Shown: positions 1 to 8,753, numbered from the stretch's first letter. The stretch is 64,000 nucleotides of DNA from Anaerolineales bacterium (GCA_030583905.1 CP129481.1:682001-746000), one strand, 5' to 3'. Numbers and translations: made by a program. The notes: a model not told the origin generated them from the sequence alone.

Positions 1-26
1 AATAACTCGCAGAATTGGATACAAAC

Positions 27-1340
27 ATGAAAACAAAACGAATCCTCCTTGTTCTGCTGGTCGGGCTGACCATCTTGCAATCTGTGGCTGTCGTCTCTGC
101 CCAAAGCGGTGCGCCGCTGGCGATCACCATGCCCGTGGAGGGACCGATCGTACAACCGATGCTGGATTACATCAACCGCGGCATCCGGACCGCCGAGCAG
201 TTGGACGCGGAAGTGTTGGTGATCGAGTTGAACACTCCGGGCGGGAATGTCGGCACCATGCTGGAGATCATCGAGGCGATGGGAAACAGCCGCGTGCCGG
301 TGGTGGTGTACGTCTCGCCGCGTGACGCGCAAGCGGCAAGCGCCGGCGCGCTCATTACCATGGCGGGAGATGTCTCTGCCATGGCGCCGCGCACGGTGAT
401 CGGTGCGGCGAGTCCCGTGGATAGTTCCGGCGGCGACATCGAATCAACGATGGAACGCAAGATCAAGGAAGATCTGAAAGCCAAGGTGCGCGGACTGATG
501 GAAGGGCGCAGTGAAGAGGCAGTGCAACTCGCCGAAGCCATGGTCGAGGATGCGGTGGCGGTCACTGCCAATGAAGCACTTGAAGTCGGCTTGATCGATT
601 TCATAGCAGACGATACCGAAGACCTCCTGCAGCTGCTGGATGGCGTGCAGGTGGATGTGCGCGGCGAAACACGCACCCTGAACACCGAAGACATCGAAAC
701 CCGCGAACTCGACATGAGCCTGATCGAATTTCTGCTGCTCATCCTTATCGACCCGAATATTTCCTTCCTGCTGCTGGCGATTGGCGTGCAGGCGATCTAC
801 ATCGAACTTTCCAGCCCGGGCGGATGGTTTGCAGGCTTTCTTGGCGCAGTCTGCCTGACCATGGCGGTCTACGGGCTTGGCGTGCTTCCCATCAATTGGT
901 TCGGGTTGATCTTCATGGTGATCGCATTCGTATTGTTCGTCCTTGAAGTAAAAACCCCAACCTACGGTGCGCTTACAGTGGCGGGGGTTGCTTCGTTCAT
1001 TGTCGGCGCGCTGGTCTTGTTCAACTCGCCCGGCACGCCGCAATTCCAGCGCGTGTCGGTTCCGCTGGTGATCGGCATGGGTATCTTCCTCGGTCTGGTC
1101 TCCTTTGGTGTTATCATGTTCGCTGTCCGCGCGCAGCGTTCGCCGGTCCGCATCGGGATGGAATCCATGCTCGGGCAATCAGGAACCGCCATCACGTTCC
1201 AGCGAGGCGCAGGTCAGGTTCAGGTTGGAAGCGAGCAGTGGAGTGCGGAAAAATCCCCGGATTCGAAAACCATCCGAAAGGGTGATGCGGTCGAAGTTGT
1301 TGAAGTGCGTGGATTGAGATTGATCGTAAGAAAAAAATAA
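27..1340 (+). CDS. NfeD-family membrane-bound serine protease (ClpP class)
   Basis: Long NfeD / membrane-bound ClpP-class protein of about 437 residues. An N-terminal signal segment is followed by a ClpP/crotonase-like protease domain (AASAGALITMAGD contains the predicted nucleophile Ser; VIELNTPGG is an early family motif). Four or five hydrophobic segments occupy roughly residues 235-370, and a C-terminal OB-fold NfeD domain (GQSGTA, KGDAVEVVEVRGLRLIV) ends the protein. The family cleaves membrane proteins such as stomatin partners in archaea; the substrate here is unknown. A TTG at 15 is in frame upstream, but the ATG at 27 gives a normal signal peptide (MKTKRILLVLLVGL) and is preferred. 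The promoter lies outside the window. No stomatin partner follows; lipA is 33 bases downstream behind a small GC hairpin (1341-1358). Confidence 0.9.
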   Translation: MKTKRILLVLLVGLTILQSVAVVSAQSGAPLAITMPVEGPIVQPMLDYINRGIRTAEQLDAEVLVIELNTPGGNVGTMLEIIEAMGNSRVPVVVYVSPRDAQAASAGALITMAGDVSAMAPRTVIGAASPVDSSGGDIESTMERKIKEDLKAKVRGLMEGRSEEAVQLAEAMVEDAVAVTANEALEVGLIDFIADDTEDLLQLLDGVQVDVRGETRTLNTEDIETRELDMSLIEFLLLILIDPNISFLLLAIGVQAIYIELSSPGGWFAGFLGAVCLTMAVYGLGVLPINWFGLIFMVIAFVLFVLEVKTPTYGALTVAGVASFIVGALVLFNSPGTPQFQRVSVPLVIGMGIFLGLVSFGVIMFAVRAQRSPVRIGMESMLGQSGTAITFQRGAGQVQVGSEQWSAEKSPDSKTIRKGDAVEVVEVRGLRLIVRKK

Positions 1341-1373
1341 CGCGGCGTTAATGCCGCGCCTCAAGAGGACCTT

Positions 1374-2330
1374 ATGGCTGTTACCCCAACAAGAGACAGA
1401 GTCAACCCCCAAGCGGATGCGCGTCCCCTGCGCCGCCCGGATTGGATAAAAGTCCGCGCGCCGTCGGGCGAAACCTACGAATGGCTGCACGGCTTGATGC
1501 GCAAGAAGGAATTGCACACCGTCTGCGAGGAAGCCATGTGCCCGAACCTCGGCGAATGCTGGGGCAGCGGCACCGCGACCTTCCTGATGCTCGGCGATGT
1601 GTGCACGCGTACCTGCGCCTTCTGTGACATCAAACACGGCAAACCCGCCTTGCTGGATTGGAACGAAGCCGAGCGCGTGGCGCAAGCCGTGAAAGCGATG
1701 GAATTAAAACACGCGGTCATCACATCCGTGAACCGCGATGAACGCCGCGACGGCGGCGCGCCGATCTTTGCGATGGTGATTCGGAGAATTAGAGAATTAT
1801 TGCCGGGCTGTTCGATCGAAGTGCTCATCCCCGATTTCAAAGGCAGTATCGAAGCGCTGAAGATCGTCATGGATGCCCGCCCCGAGATCCTGAACCATAA
1901 CGTGGAGACCGTTCCGCGCCTGTTCAAGACCGTCCAGCCGCAGGATAACTACGAATGGGCGGCAGCGACCTTATCCAATGCCAAGAAGCTCGACCCCGAT
2001 GTGCTGACCAAATCCGGTATCATGCTCGGACTCGGCGAGACGATGGACGAGGTCAAAGCAGTGATGCGCGACCAGCGCGATTGGGGCGTGGATATTTTGA
2101 CCATCGGTCAATACCTGCAACCCAGCAAAAAACATCTTGCCATGGAACGCTATTACACCATGGAAGAATTCGCCGAACTTCGCGAGTATGGCAAAGAGAT
2201 CGGTTTCAAGTGGGTCGAATCAAATCCGCTGGTGCGGTCGTCGTATCATGCGGCAGAACAGGTCCGCGCGTTAAGCGTGGTTCATCGAAAATTGTATGGG
2301 GAACAGTTGCCTGTGGTTAGCAGTCACTAG
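1374..2330 (+). CDS. lipA: Lipoyl synthase (radical SAM)
   Basis: Inserts two sulfur atoms into octanoylated E2/GcvH domains to make lipoate. Both iron-sulfur cluster motifs are complete: the auxiliary cluster Cys51, Cys56, Cys62 (CX4CX5C) and the radical-SAM cluster Cys77, Cys81, Cys84 (CTRTCAFC). Further family motifs are [19 protein letters not shown] and the C-terminal RSSYHA arginine-serine motif that ligates the auxiliary cluster. At 318 residues it has the normal bacterial length. An AGAGGA ribosome site precedes the ATG. No lipB or other lipoate gene is visible next to it. A strong intrinsic terminator follows immediately. Confidence 0.97.
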   Translation: MAVTPTRDRVNPQADARPLRRPDWIKVRAPSGETYEWLHGLMRKKELHTVCEEAMCPNLGECWGSGTATFLMLGDVCTRTCAFCDIKHGKPALLDWNEAERVAQAVKAMELKHAVITSVNRDERRDGGAPIFAMVIRRIRELLPGCSIEVLIPDFKGSIEALKIVMDARPEILNHNVETVPRLFKTVQPQDNYEWAAATLSNAKKLDPDVLTKSGIMLGLGETMDEVKAVMRDQRDWGVDILTIGQYLQPSKKHLAMERYYTMEEFAELREYGKEIGFKWVESNPLVRSSYHAAEQVRALSVVHRKLYGEQLPVVSSH

Positions 2331-2333
2331 AGC

Positions 2334-2370
2334 AAAAGCTCCCGTCGAGTTCAATTCGACGGGAGCTTTT
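2334..2370 (+). terminator. Intrinsic terminator of lipA
   Basis: Perfect 15-bp inverted repeat AAAAGCTCCCGTCGA / TCGACGGGAGCTTTT with a 7-nt loop, starting 4 bases after the lipA stop. The right arm ends in TTTT followed by CTGTT. Confidence 0.9.
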
Positions 2371-2378
2371 CTGTTAAC

Positions 2379-2424
2379 AAAAATGCTCATCGCCAGGATG
2401 AGGGGGGCATCCTAACGACGAGCA
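2379..2424 (-). terminator. Intrinsic terminator of the crotonase gene
   Basis: Read on the minus strand, TGCTCGTCG pairs with CGATGAGCA and AGGATG with CATCCT, with small internal mismatches, around a G/C-rich loop. TTTTTG follows (plus-strand A run 2379-2383). It lies about 60 bases past the stop of the gene ending at 2487. Confidence 0.65.
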
Positions 2425-2486
2425 ACTACATTTTATCACCAAACTGGAATTTTGGAATGCCCAACTTTTGAGCCAAAACCTTAATT

Positions 2487-3263
2487 CTACCTCTTGAAGA
2501 ACGCGTCCACTCTTTTTTTATGTTCCTCCGACCTGCCCGCTTCCTCTTGCAGGATGCCCTCGTAGCTTAGGATTTCCTCCAGATTGGGCAGGATCGCCTG
2601 GTTGAAGGCTTTCTTTCCCGCTGCAAACGCTTCGCGCGGACCTCGTGCCAGTTCGTCCGCCCATTGCGTAACCAGCCGCTGGAAGTTGAATCCGCCTACC
2701 TGGTTGACCATGCCCCATTGATATGCCAGATGTGCGGAGATCGGTTTGTTGCTATAAAAATATTCCTGCGCGCGCCCCAGACCTATGTATTTCGGCAAAA
2801 ACAGCGAAACACCCGAATCAGGTGCGAGAGCGATGCCGCTGAACCCAACCACAAAGTATGCCGTGGATTTGGCGATGCGCAAATCACATGCCAGTGCGAT
2901 GCCGAATGCCGCGCCCGCACACGCCCCATTGACTGCTGCGATGACAGGCTTGCCCATCCGCCGGATCTGCAGGATGAGCGGGTTGTAGGTCTTCTCCAAA
3001 TGCTCGCGGTAGGAAATTTCCCCGCCGCCTTGTTTCATTTCTCCAATGTCCTGCCCGGCGCTGAAGACCCTGCCCGCGCCGGTGATGACCACACACTTCA
3101 CTTGAGGATCCTGTTCGGCTTCGGCAAGCGCGTTTCGCAGGGACGTAGTCATCTCAAAATTGAAGGCGTTGGCGCGTTCAGGGCGGTTAAGCGTCAGGAT
3201 AACAGAGCCAGATTTGAGGCTTGTACTGAGCGTAGTCGAAGTATCGGAAAGAAGCGTGGTCAT
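2487..3263 (-). CDS. Enoyl-CoA hydratase/isomerase (crotonase) family protein
   Basis: Crotonase-fold protein of 258 residues acting on acyl-CoA thioesters. Family signatures are NRPERANAF near the N terminus, the oxyanion-hole loop FSAGQDIGEM, the second oxyanion region AAVNGACAGAAFGIALACD, and PDSGVSLFLPKYIG, where the hydratase catalytic Glu position is Asp/Ser-like. This suggests isomerase or PaaG-like activity rather than classical hydratase. The C-terminal helix is typical. The first 16 or so residues (LSDTSTTLSTSL region) are encoded by a dispersed repeat at 3219-3245, so the ancestral start may have been different. It stands alone, downstream of a small conserved gene, with a hairpin between them. 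Confidence 0.9.
   Translation of the reverse strand: MTTLLSDTSTTLSTSLKSGSVILTLNRPERANAFNFEMTTSLRNALAEAEQDPQVKCVVITGAGRVFSAGQDIGEMKQGGGEISYREHLEKTYNPLILQIRRMGKPVIAAVNGACAGAAFGIALACDLRIAKSTAYFVVGFSGIALAPDSGVSLFLPKYIGLGRAQEYFYSNKPISAHLAYQWGMVNQVGGFNFQRLVTQWADELARGPREAFAAGKKAFNQAILPNLEEILSYEGILQEEAGRSEEHKKRVDAFFKR
3219..3245. repeat. Dispersed short repeat copy inside a CDS N-terminus
   Basis: The plus strand reads GCTTGTACTGAGCG then TAGTCGAAGTATC, a palindromic 'TACTGAGCGTAGTCGAAGTA' type of repeat that I recognise as widely dispersed in environmental bacterial genomes. Here it is translated as the Ser/Thr-rich N-terminal tail of the crotonase. Confidence 0.55.
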
Positions 3264-3267
3264 GGGT

Positions 3268-3304
3268 CAAAAAAGTGACAGTCACTTTGCGGGTGACTGT
3301 CACT
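3268..3304 (-). terminator. Perfect hairpin with T-tract, end of the 121-aa gene
   Basis: AGTGACAGTCAC and GTGACTGTCACT form a perfect 12-bp stem with a 7-nt loop (3274-3304). On the minus strand it is followed by TTTTTT (plus A run 3268-3273), giving a terminator for the gene at 3321-3686. It ends only 5 bases before the crotonase ATG, so it may also shape that gene's 5' UTR. Confidence 0.75.
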
Positions 3305-3320
3305 ACTTCCTTTCTATTTT

Positions 3321-3686
3321 CTATTCGTCGGGGAATTCGTCGGTCTGGTCGTCGTCTCCGGCGTCCATTTCGTATTCCACGGTTTCGCCGTCGAGATACA
3401 CCCACAGGAGCAGGACGTGCCCGTCGGGAGTGTCCACATTGCGGGCGGCGAGGATGGGAGCGGTCTGCTCGAGCCCCATTTCGTTGCGGTAGTGCAGGTG
3501 GATGGAACTTTTGTTATGCCATGCGGTGTAACACCTTTCCACAAGGGCAGGTCCGTTGAAGGTGCGCAGACGGGTCAGCGCGGGAACGGAGAGTGTTGGA
3601 GTTTCGTTCAACCCCATTGCCCAACCATCATTGACGTGCTCGAAGATCGGGGGCGGTCCTTCTATGATTGTAATTTTGTCGTCCAT
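3321..3686 (-). CDS. Conserved hypothetical protein, acidic C-terminus
   Basis: 121 residues with no recognised domain. The start at 3686 (MDDKITIIEGPPPIFEHV) was chosen over a longer frame because AAAGG sits 8-9 bases upstream. Visible features: an N-terminal segment with a PPP turn, a central region with Trp, Tyr and Cys residues (ERCYTAWHNKSSIHLHYRNE), a beta-rich stretch (HVLLLWVYLDGETVEYEMD) and an acidic tail DAGDDDQTDEFPDE. It resembles small cytosolic proteins I associate with Anaerolineae, but no function can be given. It is transcribed divergently from the P-loop protein at 3842. Confidence 0.7.
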   Translation of the reverse strand: MDDKITIIEGPPPIFEHVNDGWAMGLNETPTLSVPALTRLRTFNGPALVERCYTAWHNKSSIHLHYRNEMGLEQTAPILAARNVDTPDGHVLLLWVYLDGETVEYEMDAGDDDQTDEFPDE

Positions 3687-3841
3687 AAGATTACCTTTAC
3701 GATGGGAATATACCACAATTGCATGGTCGATTCATTTCAGAAATTTATCAGAATCGAAAGCAGGACAAACGGGCTATTTTTGGAGGAAATCCGCAGATTT
3801 TGCCCCAAATCCTGATTTCCCTTCGGGAATATAATTCCCCC

Positions 3842-4471
3842 ATGCCCAAATTAACCCCCAAGATCATCCTCGAAGGAACTCGCCTGACGTTCAAAACCGA
3901 GATCGCGTTTGCGCTCAATGAGCATCCCCGCATCGTGGGTCCGCGCAAATACCGCTACCATTCACCGCTCATCTCGGGCGAGTGGTGCGCGTTCACCAAC
4001 TTTCCGTGGGGGCGCGGACTGATCAACTTCGAGCCGCAGGAGGAGGCACTGGCAATGGAAACTTACGAAACGTGGGTGAAACTTTTCGAGCTGCAGCGCT
4101 ACTACTCGTGGATCATCGACCGCTTCCACCTCTCCACGCGCATGTATCAATGGATGACCTACAAAAAGGAGTACGACTTCCGCTGGCTGGAGGAACGTCT
4201 GCTGCCGCTTAACTTCCGCCTTGTACTGATGACGCGCTCACCCGAATCCTTTGCCGCCGCCCGCGCCGAACGGTTGAAAGTATCGGGGAATCCGTCACAG
4301 TATGACGACCTGAACCTGTTCATCGACGAACAGGAACTGATCCGCAGGCTGTTCGACGAATCGCTTCTTCCCAAGCTGGAAGTTGATATCTCCGACAATG
4401 ACATTCCCGCCGCCGTGGAGCGGATCGCCGCCTGGATGGAATCCACGGGCGGATTGTATATGCCTTCATAG
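3842..4471 (+). CDS. Thymidylate/deoxynucleoside kinase-like P-loop protein with degenerate Walker A
   Basis: 209 residues from the ATG at 3842. The -10 hexamer TATAAT (3830-3835) lies 6 nt before the ATG, so the mRNA is probably leaderless. At residues 7-18, ILEGTRLTFKTE aligns with the P-loop of dTMP/deoxynucleoside kinases (EGxxGxGKST), keeping Gly and Lys-Thr but with Phe in place of the Gly before Lys. IDRFHLSTRMYQ matches the DRxHxSxxxY motif of the same fold, and LRLVLMTRSPESF is like the strand before the lid. Enzyme activity is uncertain; it may be a diverged nucleotide-binding protein. Confidence 0.65.
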   Translation: MPKLTPKIILEGTRLTFKTEIAFALNEHPRIVGPRKYRYHSPLISGEWCAFTNFPWGRGLINFEPQEEALAMETYETWVKLFELQRYYSWIIDRFHLSTRMYQWMTYKKEYDFRWLEERLLPLNFRLVLMTRSPESFAAARAERLKVSGNPSQYDDLNLFIDEQELIRRLFDESLLPKLEVDISDNDIPAAVERIAAWMESTGGLYMPS

Positions 4472-4505
4472 GGTGGACTCCCTACAATATTGCAACGCTT
4501 TTTTC

Positions 4506-4534
4506 TTGCACGCATCCTTTTGAATCGGTATACT
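4506..4534 (+). promoter_or_regulatory. Sigma70-type promoter of the Ser/Thr kinase, leaderless
   Basis: TTGCAC at 4506-4511, 17-bp spacer, TATACT at 4529-4534, then only 7 nt to the ATG at 4542. This predicts a transcript that starts at or next to the start codon. Confidence 0.7.
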
Positions 4535-4541
4535 TGCACGC

Positions 4542-6611
4542 ATGACTGCTCCAGAAAAGATCGGGCGTTACGAGATAAAAGACGAATTGGGACGCGGAGG
4601 CATGGCAACCGTCTACCGCGGATACGATCCGCGCTTCGAACGTGAAGTTGCGATCAAATTCCTGCCGCCCGAGCTCGTCCACGCCGACCCGCAATTCAAG
4701 GTGCGCTTCGAGCGCGAGGCAAAGATCATTGCCCGGTTGGAGCATCCAGCCATCGTTCCGGTCTATGACGTGGGGGAGGAGAACAACCAACCCTATTTTG
4801 TGATGCGCTACATGGGCGGAGGTTCGCTTTCGGAGCGCATCAAAGCGAATACATTCAGCATCGAGGAAGCGGTCAGGATCCTGGAACAGATCGCGCCGGG
4901 GCTGGATGAAGCCCATACAAAAGACATCGTCCACCGCGATCTGAAGCCGGGCAATATTTTGTTCACAGACAAAGGCATGCCGCTCATCTCCGATTTCGGC
5001 ATTGCAAAATTCACCCAGGCGGAGGGCGGAAATGTGACCGGCAGCGCCATCATCGGCACACCGGCATATATGTCCCCCGAGCAGGCATCCGGTGACGCGG
5101 TCGACGGGCGCACGGACATCTACGCCTTGGGAGTCATCCTGTACGAAATGCTGACGGGCAAACAACCCTACCAAGCGGATACTCCGCTGGGCGTGGCGAT
5201 CAAACACATTACCGAACCTGTGCCTCACATCTTGGAAGCCAACCCAAACCTGCCCGAATGGATGGAAAAGGTCATTGCCGCAGCCATGGCAAAGGACAAG
5301 GACGACCGCTTCAGCACTGCCGTCGAATTGGTCGAAACCATAAAAGCTTTCTTGCGCGGTGAAGCGCCTCCCACAAGGAAATCGCTGACGGCGACCGTCA
5401 AAGCCTCGCCGTTCAATAAAACATCCGTTGCAAAAAAGAAAAAAAGCAGCCCGCTTCCCGCCATCATCATCGGCGGACTGCTGCTCTTCGGTCTGCTTGG
5501 AGGGGGAGGCTATTTCCTGTTCAAGAGCATGTCTCCCGTAGAAAGCGAAGCGCCGACTCCAACAGTGACGGTCCCGGCATCGACGGAAACATCCGCGCCG
5601 GTGGTTGTATCCAATGTGACAGAAACGTCCGTGCCGGAGATCGCAACGGAAGAACCGACCGCCACAGTCACTGAACCTGCCGCCTCGGGCATCCCCGTCG
5701 TCGGCGGCGCGGACAAAGTCGCCTTCCTGCGCAACAACGACATCTGGCTCATGAACCTGGACGGCAGCGACCTTCAGCAGATCACCACCGACGGCGCCGC
5801 GAAATTCAACCTGCAATGGCTGAACGACAGCAAGACCCTGCTGTTTATGAGCGGCAAGACCGTCAAAACAGTGGATGTGGAAACTTTGCGCGAAGAGAAC
5901 ATCATGAGTTTCATATCTGCTGAATATTTCGAGTCCTTCCGCGTTTCCCCCGACGGCTCGCAAGCCGCTTTCAGCATCAACCGCGAACTGTTCATCGTTC
6001 CGTTCGATGTTTCAAAGTTGACAGGCATTACCAGAAAAAGTCAATTGCTCGAATTAAATGGCTGTATCTTCTATAACGAACTTGCCATAAAAGAAGTGCG
6101 CTGGTCGGATGACGGGCAGAAACTCGCCATCAAATATCTTGCCAATGCCGACGGCACGCGCGTGGACACCATCCGCATCATTGACATTCACGAATGCGAC
6201 CCAACCAAGATCGCCAATTTGGATAATTTTCCGCTCGGACGTTTTCAATTCAGCAATGAGATCGTCAATTACGATTGGGACGGCGACCTGCTCTTCTTCT
6301 TCAACAGCAATATCCGCAATGCCGGCTTCGGCGATCTGATCTTCTATAACAGCTTCACCCGCAAATTCGAAAAACCCAACCTTTTCGACCGTAGTTGCTG
6401 TTACCGCGATGCGGCGTTCAGCCCCGATGGAACTCACGTCGTCTTTGCATTTCAGGATATCCGCCTCGGCACTGCGAACCCCATTCAACTCTATTACATC
6501 CCCGCCGATACCCTCGCCACAAACCGCGAGTTGATTCCCCTGCCCCTGCCCGAAGGTTTCTTCAACCGCCGCAACGACACGCCCATGCCCGCCCTGCGCC
6601 CGGTGCGGTAA
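4542..6611 (+). CDS. Transmembrane Ser/Thr protein kinase (PknB type) with extracytoplasmic WD40/TolB-like domain
   Basis: 689 residues. The kinase domain (10-270) has the glycine loop GRGGMATVY, Lys39 in VAIKF, HRDLKPGN at 131-138, DFG at 151-153 and TPAYMSPEQ as P+1/APE. All catalytic residues are present, and it is an RD kinase. A Lys-rich juxtamembrane stretch leads to one membrane helix (about 304-328), then a Thr/Pro-rich stalk (340-385) and a C-terminal propeller-like domain with TolB-type repeats (NDIWLMNLDGSDLQQITTDG, SPDGSQAAF, SPDGTHVVFAF). The topology is cytoplasmic kinase and outside sensor. Ligand and substrates are unknown. It converges on pyrD, with three bases between the stops. 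Confidence 0.93.
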   Translation: MTAPEKIGRYEIKDELGRGGMATVYRGYDPRFEREVAIKFLPPELVHADPQFKVRFEREAKIIARLEHPAIVPVYDVGEENNQPYFVMRYMGGGSLSERIKANTFSIEEAVRILEQIAPGLDEAHTKDIVHRDLKPGNILFTDKGMPLISDFGIAKFTQAEGGNVTGSAIIGTPAYMSPEQASGDAVDGRTDIYALGVILYEMLTGKQPYQADTPLGVAIKHITEPVPHILEANPNLPEWMEKVIAAAMAKDKDDRFSTAVELVETIKAFLRGEAPPTRKSLTATVKASPFNKTSVAKKKKSSPLPAIIIGGLLLFGLLGGGGYFLFKSMSPVESEAPTPTVTVPASTETSAPVVVSNVTETSVPEIATEEPTATVTEPAASGIPVVGGADKVAFLRNNDIWLMNLDGSDLQQITTDGAAKFNLQWLNDSKTLLFMSGKTVKTVDVETLREENIMSFISAEYFESFRVSPDGSQAAFSINRELFIVPFDVSKLTGITRKSQLLELNGCIFYNELAIKEVRWSDDGQKLAIKYLANADGTRVDTIRIIDIHECDPTKIANLDNFPLGRFQFSNEIVNYDWDGDLLFFFNSNIRNAGFGDLIFYNSFTRKFEKPNLFDRSCCYRDAAFSPDGTHVVFAFQDIRLGTANPIQLYYIPADTLATNRELIPLPLPEGFFNRRNDTPMPALRPVR

Positions 6612-6614
6612 TCA

Positions 6615-7673
6615 TTACAACGCCTTCACGATCTCCTTCACCAGCGCAGGTCCACGATAAACCAGCCCCGTATAGATCTGCACCAGCGCCGCCCCCATAT
6701 CGAGGCGGCGTTTTGCATCTTCAGGATCCATGATCCCGCCCGCACTCACGATCGGGATCTTTCCATTCACGCGCTCCACAGTTTGACGTAACACCGCTTC
6801 GCTCTTAACTGCAAGCGGTTTGCCGCTCAACCCGCCTGTTTCACCCTGATGGCTTGACCTCAACCCCTCGCGCACCAGCGTGGTATTCGTCACAATGATG
6901 CCGTCCATGTTCGCGCGCAAAATGACATCCACCGCATCATCCAGTTCGGCTTCCGTCAGGTCCGGGGCGAGTTTGACAAGCACGGGAAGCTGCTTCTCCA
7001 ATTTATCCTGCTCCATCACACGCTGTGCATGGACTTGTTCCAGCAATTTCTCCAGCGCCTCCCGTCCCTGCAATTGACGAAGCCCCACCGTATTCGGTGA
7101 ACTGATATTGATCGTCAAATAATCGGCAAAAGGCGCAAAATCCTGCACGAGGGAGAGATAATCCAGCACGGCTTCCTCGTTCGGCGTGGATTTGTTCTTA
7201 CCGAGATTCACGCCAAGAATGGTCGGCTGGCGGTTTGGCAGGACACCCATCAGCCGCTGGATCAAATTGACGTTATCCACAGGCTTGATGCGCCTGCGGA
7301 CAAAATCCGCGCCGCGACCGGGGAATCCCATGCGGTTGATGACCGCCTCATCCTCCACCAAACGGAAGACGCGCGGCTTCGGGTTGCCATCCTGCGCCAG
7401 CGGCGTGACCGTGCCCGCTTCCACGTGACCAAACCCGAGCGCGGCAAGACCCGCCACAGCGACGCCGTCCTTGTCATATCCAGCCGCCAGCCCAACAGGA
7501 TTCTTGAAGCGCAAACCAAAGGCATCCACAGGTTTTTCCGGCGCGCGATACATCTGGCGGAGAGTCCAATTCAAGAACGGAGCCGCGCCAGCAAGCCGCA
7601 ATGCAAAAATAGTGAGCGCGTGCGCGCGCTCAGGATCAAGCCGAAAGAGGAACGGGCGAAGGAGGGGATACAT
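6615..7673 (-). CDS. pyrD: Dihydroorotate dehydrogenase (quinone), class 2
   Basis: 352 residues. Oxidises dihydroorotate to orotate with FMN, passing electrons to quinone at the membrane. The N-terminal helix (LLRPFLFRLDPERAHALT) is the class-2 quinone/membrane region. FMN and substrate motifs are NPVGLAAGYDKDG, NISSPNTVGLR (Ser as catalytic base, class 2), VKLAPDLTE, VTNTTL and SAGGIMDPEDA. It is last in the minus-strand operon pyrF - NDT-like - pyrE - pyrD, with 9 bases between pyrE and its ATG. Normal family length. Confidence 0.96.
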   Translation of the reverse strand: MYPLLRPFLFRLDPERAHALTIFALRLAGAAPFLNWTLRQMYRAPEKPVDAFGLRFKNPVGLAAGYDKDGVAVAGLAALGFGHVEAGTVTPLAQDGNPKPRVFRLVEDEAVINRMGFPGRGADFVRRRIKPVDNVNLIQRLMGVLPNRQPTILGVNLGKNKSTPNEEAVLDYLSLVQDFAPFADYLTINISSPNTVGLRQLQGREALEKLLEQVHAQRVMEQDKLEKQLPVLVKLAPDLTEAELDDAVDVILRANMDGIIVTNTTLVREGLRSSHQGETGGLSGKPLAVKSEAVLRQTVERVNGKIPIVSAGGIMDPEDAKRRLDMGAALVQIYTGLVYRGPALVKEIVKAL

Positions 7674-7682
7674 GAATGTCGA

Positions 7683-8288
7683 TTATCTCTTCAAAAATTC
7701 CCGTGTTGCGTTAATTCTTTCCCGCTCCACCATCCCCGTGGACTCCCAATGATCCAGCAATTGACCGATGGTCAACACGGCATGCATGGAATAGCCCGCC
7801 TGCTCCAGCGATTCTTTCGCGCCGGATTGACGGTCCACCAGCACGACCACATCTTTCACGAGCAAGCCGACGCCGGTCAATTTTTCGATGGCTTCGAATT
7901 TGCTGCCGCCCGTGGTGGCAAGATCATCGATGATGACGGCGGTCTCACCGGCGTGATACTCGCCTTCGATATCCGCCTTGGTGCCGTAGGCTTTCGCCTC
8001 CTTGCGCGGATAGATCATCGGATAATTGCCCGCCAGGCTGATCGCCGTGGCAATGGGAATGGCGGCGTAGGGCAACCCGGCAATGCGGTCGAACGTCAGT
8101 TTTTCGAGCAGCGGAAGATATGCCCGTCCGATCTGTTCCAGCAGTTTTGGGTAAGTGATGATCTGACGCAGGTCAATGTAAATGGGGGATTTGAGACCTG
8201 ATTTCAAGGTGAATTCACCGAACTTGATGCAGCCGGCTGTCAGAAGTTCGTCTGCAAGCGTGGCAAGATGGGGCGCAAGTGGAGGCAT
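7683..8288 (-). CDS. pyrE: Orotate phosphoribosyltransferase
   Basis: 201 residues. Converts orotate and PRPP to OMP. The PRPP-binding motif AVIIDDLATTGGS (around residues 118-130) is intact, and the hood/flexible loop with Lys-Glu-Ala-Lys (YPRKEAKAYGTKADIEGEY) is present. FGEFTLKSGLKSPIYID at the N terminus is characteristic. The gene starts 3 bases after the end of the NDT-like gene, in one operon with pyrF and pyrD, so these genes cover the last three known steps of UMP synthesis. Confidence 0.96.
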   Translation of the reverse strand: MPPLAPHLATLADELLTAGCIKFGEFTLKSGLKSPIYIDLRQIITYPKLLEQIGRAYLPLLEKLTFDRIAGLPYAAIPIATAISLAGNYPMIYPRKEAKAYGTKADIEGEYHAGETAVIIDDLATTGGSKFEAIEKLTGVGLLVKDVVVLVDRQSGAKESLEQAGYSMHAVLTIGQLLDHWESTGMVERERINATREFLKR

Positions 8289-8291
8289 GGA

Positions 8292-8753
8292 TTAATCCTG
8301 TTCGTTTATCTTTGAATATCTGGAACGAATTTCGTCTGCAATTTCACCCAATGAATTGACCTGTTTGACGCCGTACCGGTTACAAAGTATGTCCACATAT
8401 CCCTTGTGTTTGTATCCGTCGGGACAGCGCACGATCATCCTGCCGCTTCCAGCGAACAGACCAAATTCCAACAGAGATATGGGCGCTTCCGAATCATGGT
8501 TGAAATACAGGACAATGACATCGGCTTGTTCGAGACCATCTGTCTCCCAGTGAACTTGTGCGCGGAACATCGGATCCTTGGCGGTATGGTCCATGTTCGA
8601 ATAATCATCACTGCGCGGGTCGAGGAAGATGATCTCCGTATCGCCCAGCCGTTTCACCAGATCATTCCGCCAGTCATCCCCTGCCACACTGCCGGCAAGA
8701 AAGACGCTGAAGCCTTTCTGAAATTCACCTCGAGCCTTAATAATCGTTGTCAT
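8292..8753 (-). CDS. Nucleoside 2-deoxyribosyltransferase-like protein
   Basis: 153 residues with the nucleoside 2-deoxyribosyltransferase-like fold. The N terminus FSVFLAGSVAGDDWRND corresponds to the family's substrate-binding GxxxxxxDWR motif. The central segment has LDPRSDDY and DVIVLYFNHDSEAPISLLEFGLFAG, where Glu of SLLE is at the position of the catalytic Glu. CPDGYKHKGYVDILCNRYG follows. It sits inside the pyr operon, overlapping the last base of pyrF and 3 bases from pyrE. A role in nucleoside/nucleotide salvage or in removal of modified nucleotides is inferred from this context. Confidence 0.8.
   Translation of the reverse strand: MTTIIKARGEFQKGFSVFLAGSVAGDDWRNDLVKRLGDTEIIFLDPRSDDYSNMDHTAKDPMFRAQVHWETDGLEQADVIVLYFNHDSEAPISLLEFGLFAGSGRMIVRCPDGYKHKGYVDILCNRYGVKQVNSLGEIADEIRSRYSKINEQD

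Noticed and set aside
2664..3278. 204-aa plus-strand frame opposite the crotonase
   Set aside because: Antisense shadow; the minus-strand crotonase has full family motifs.
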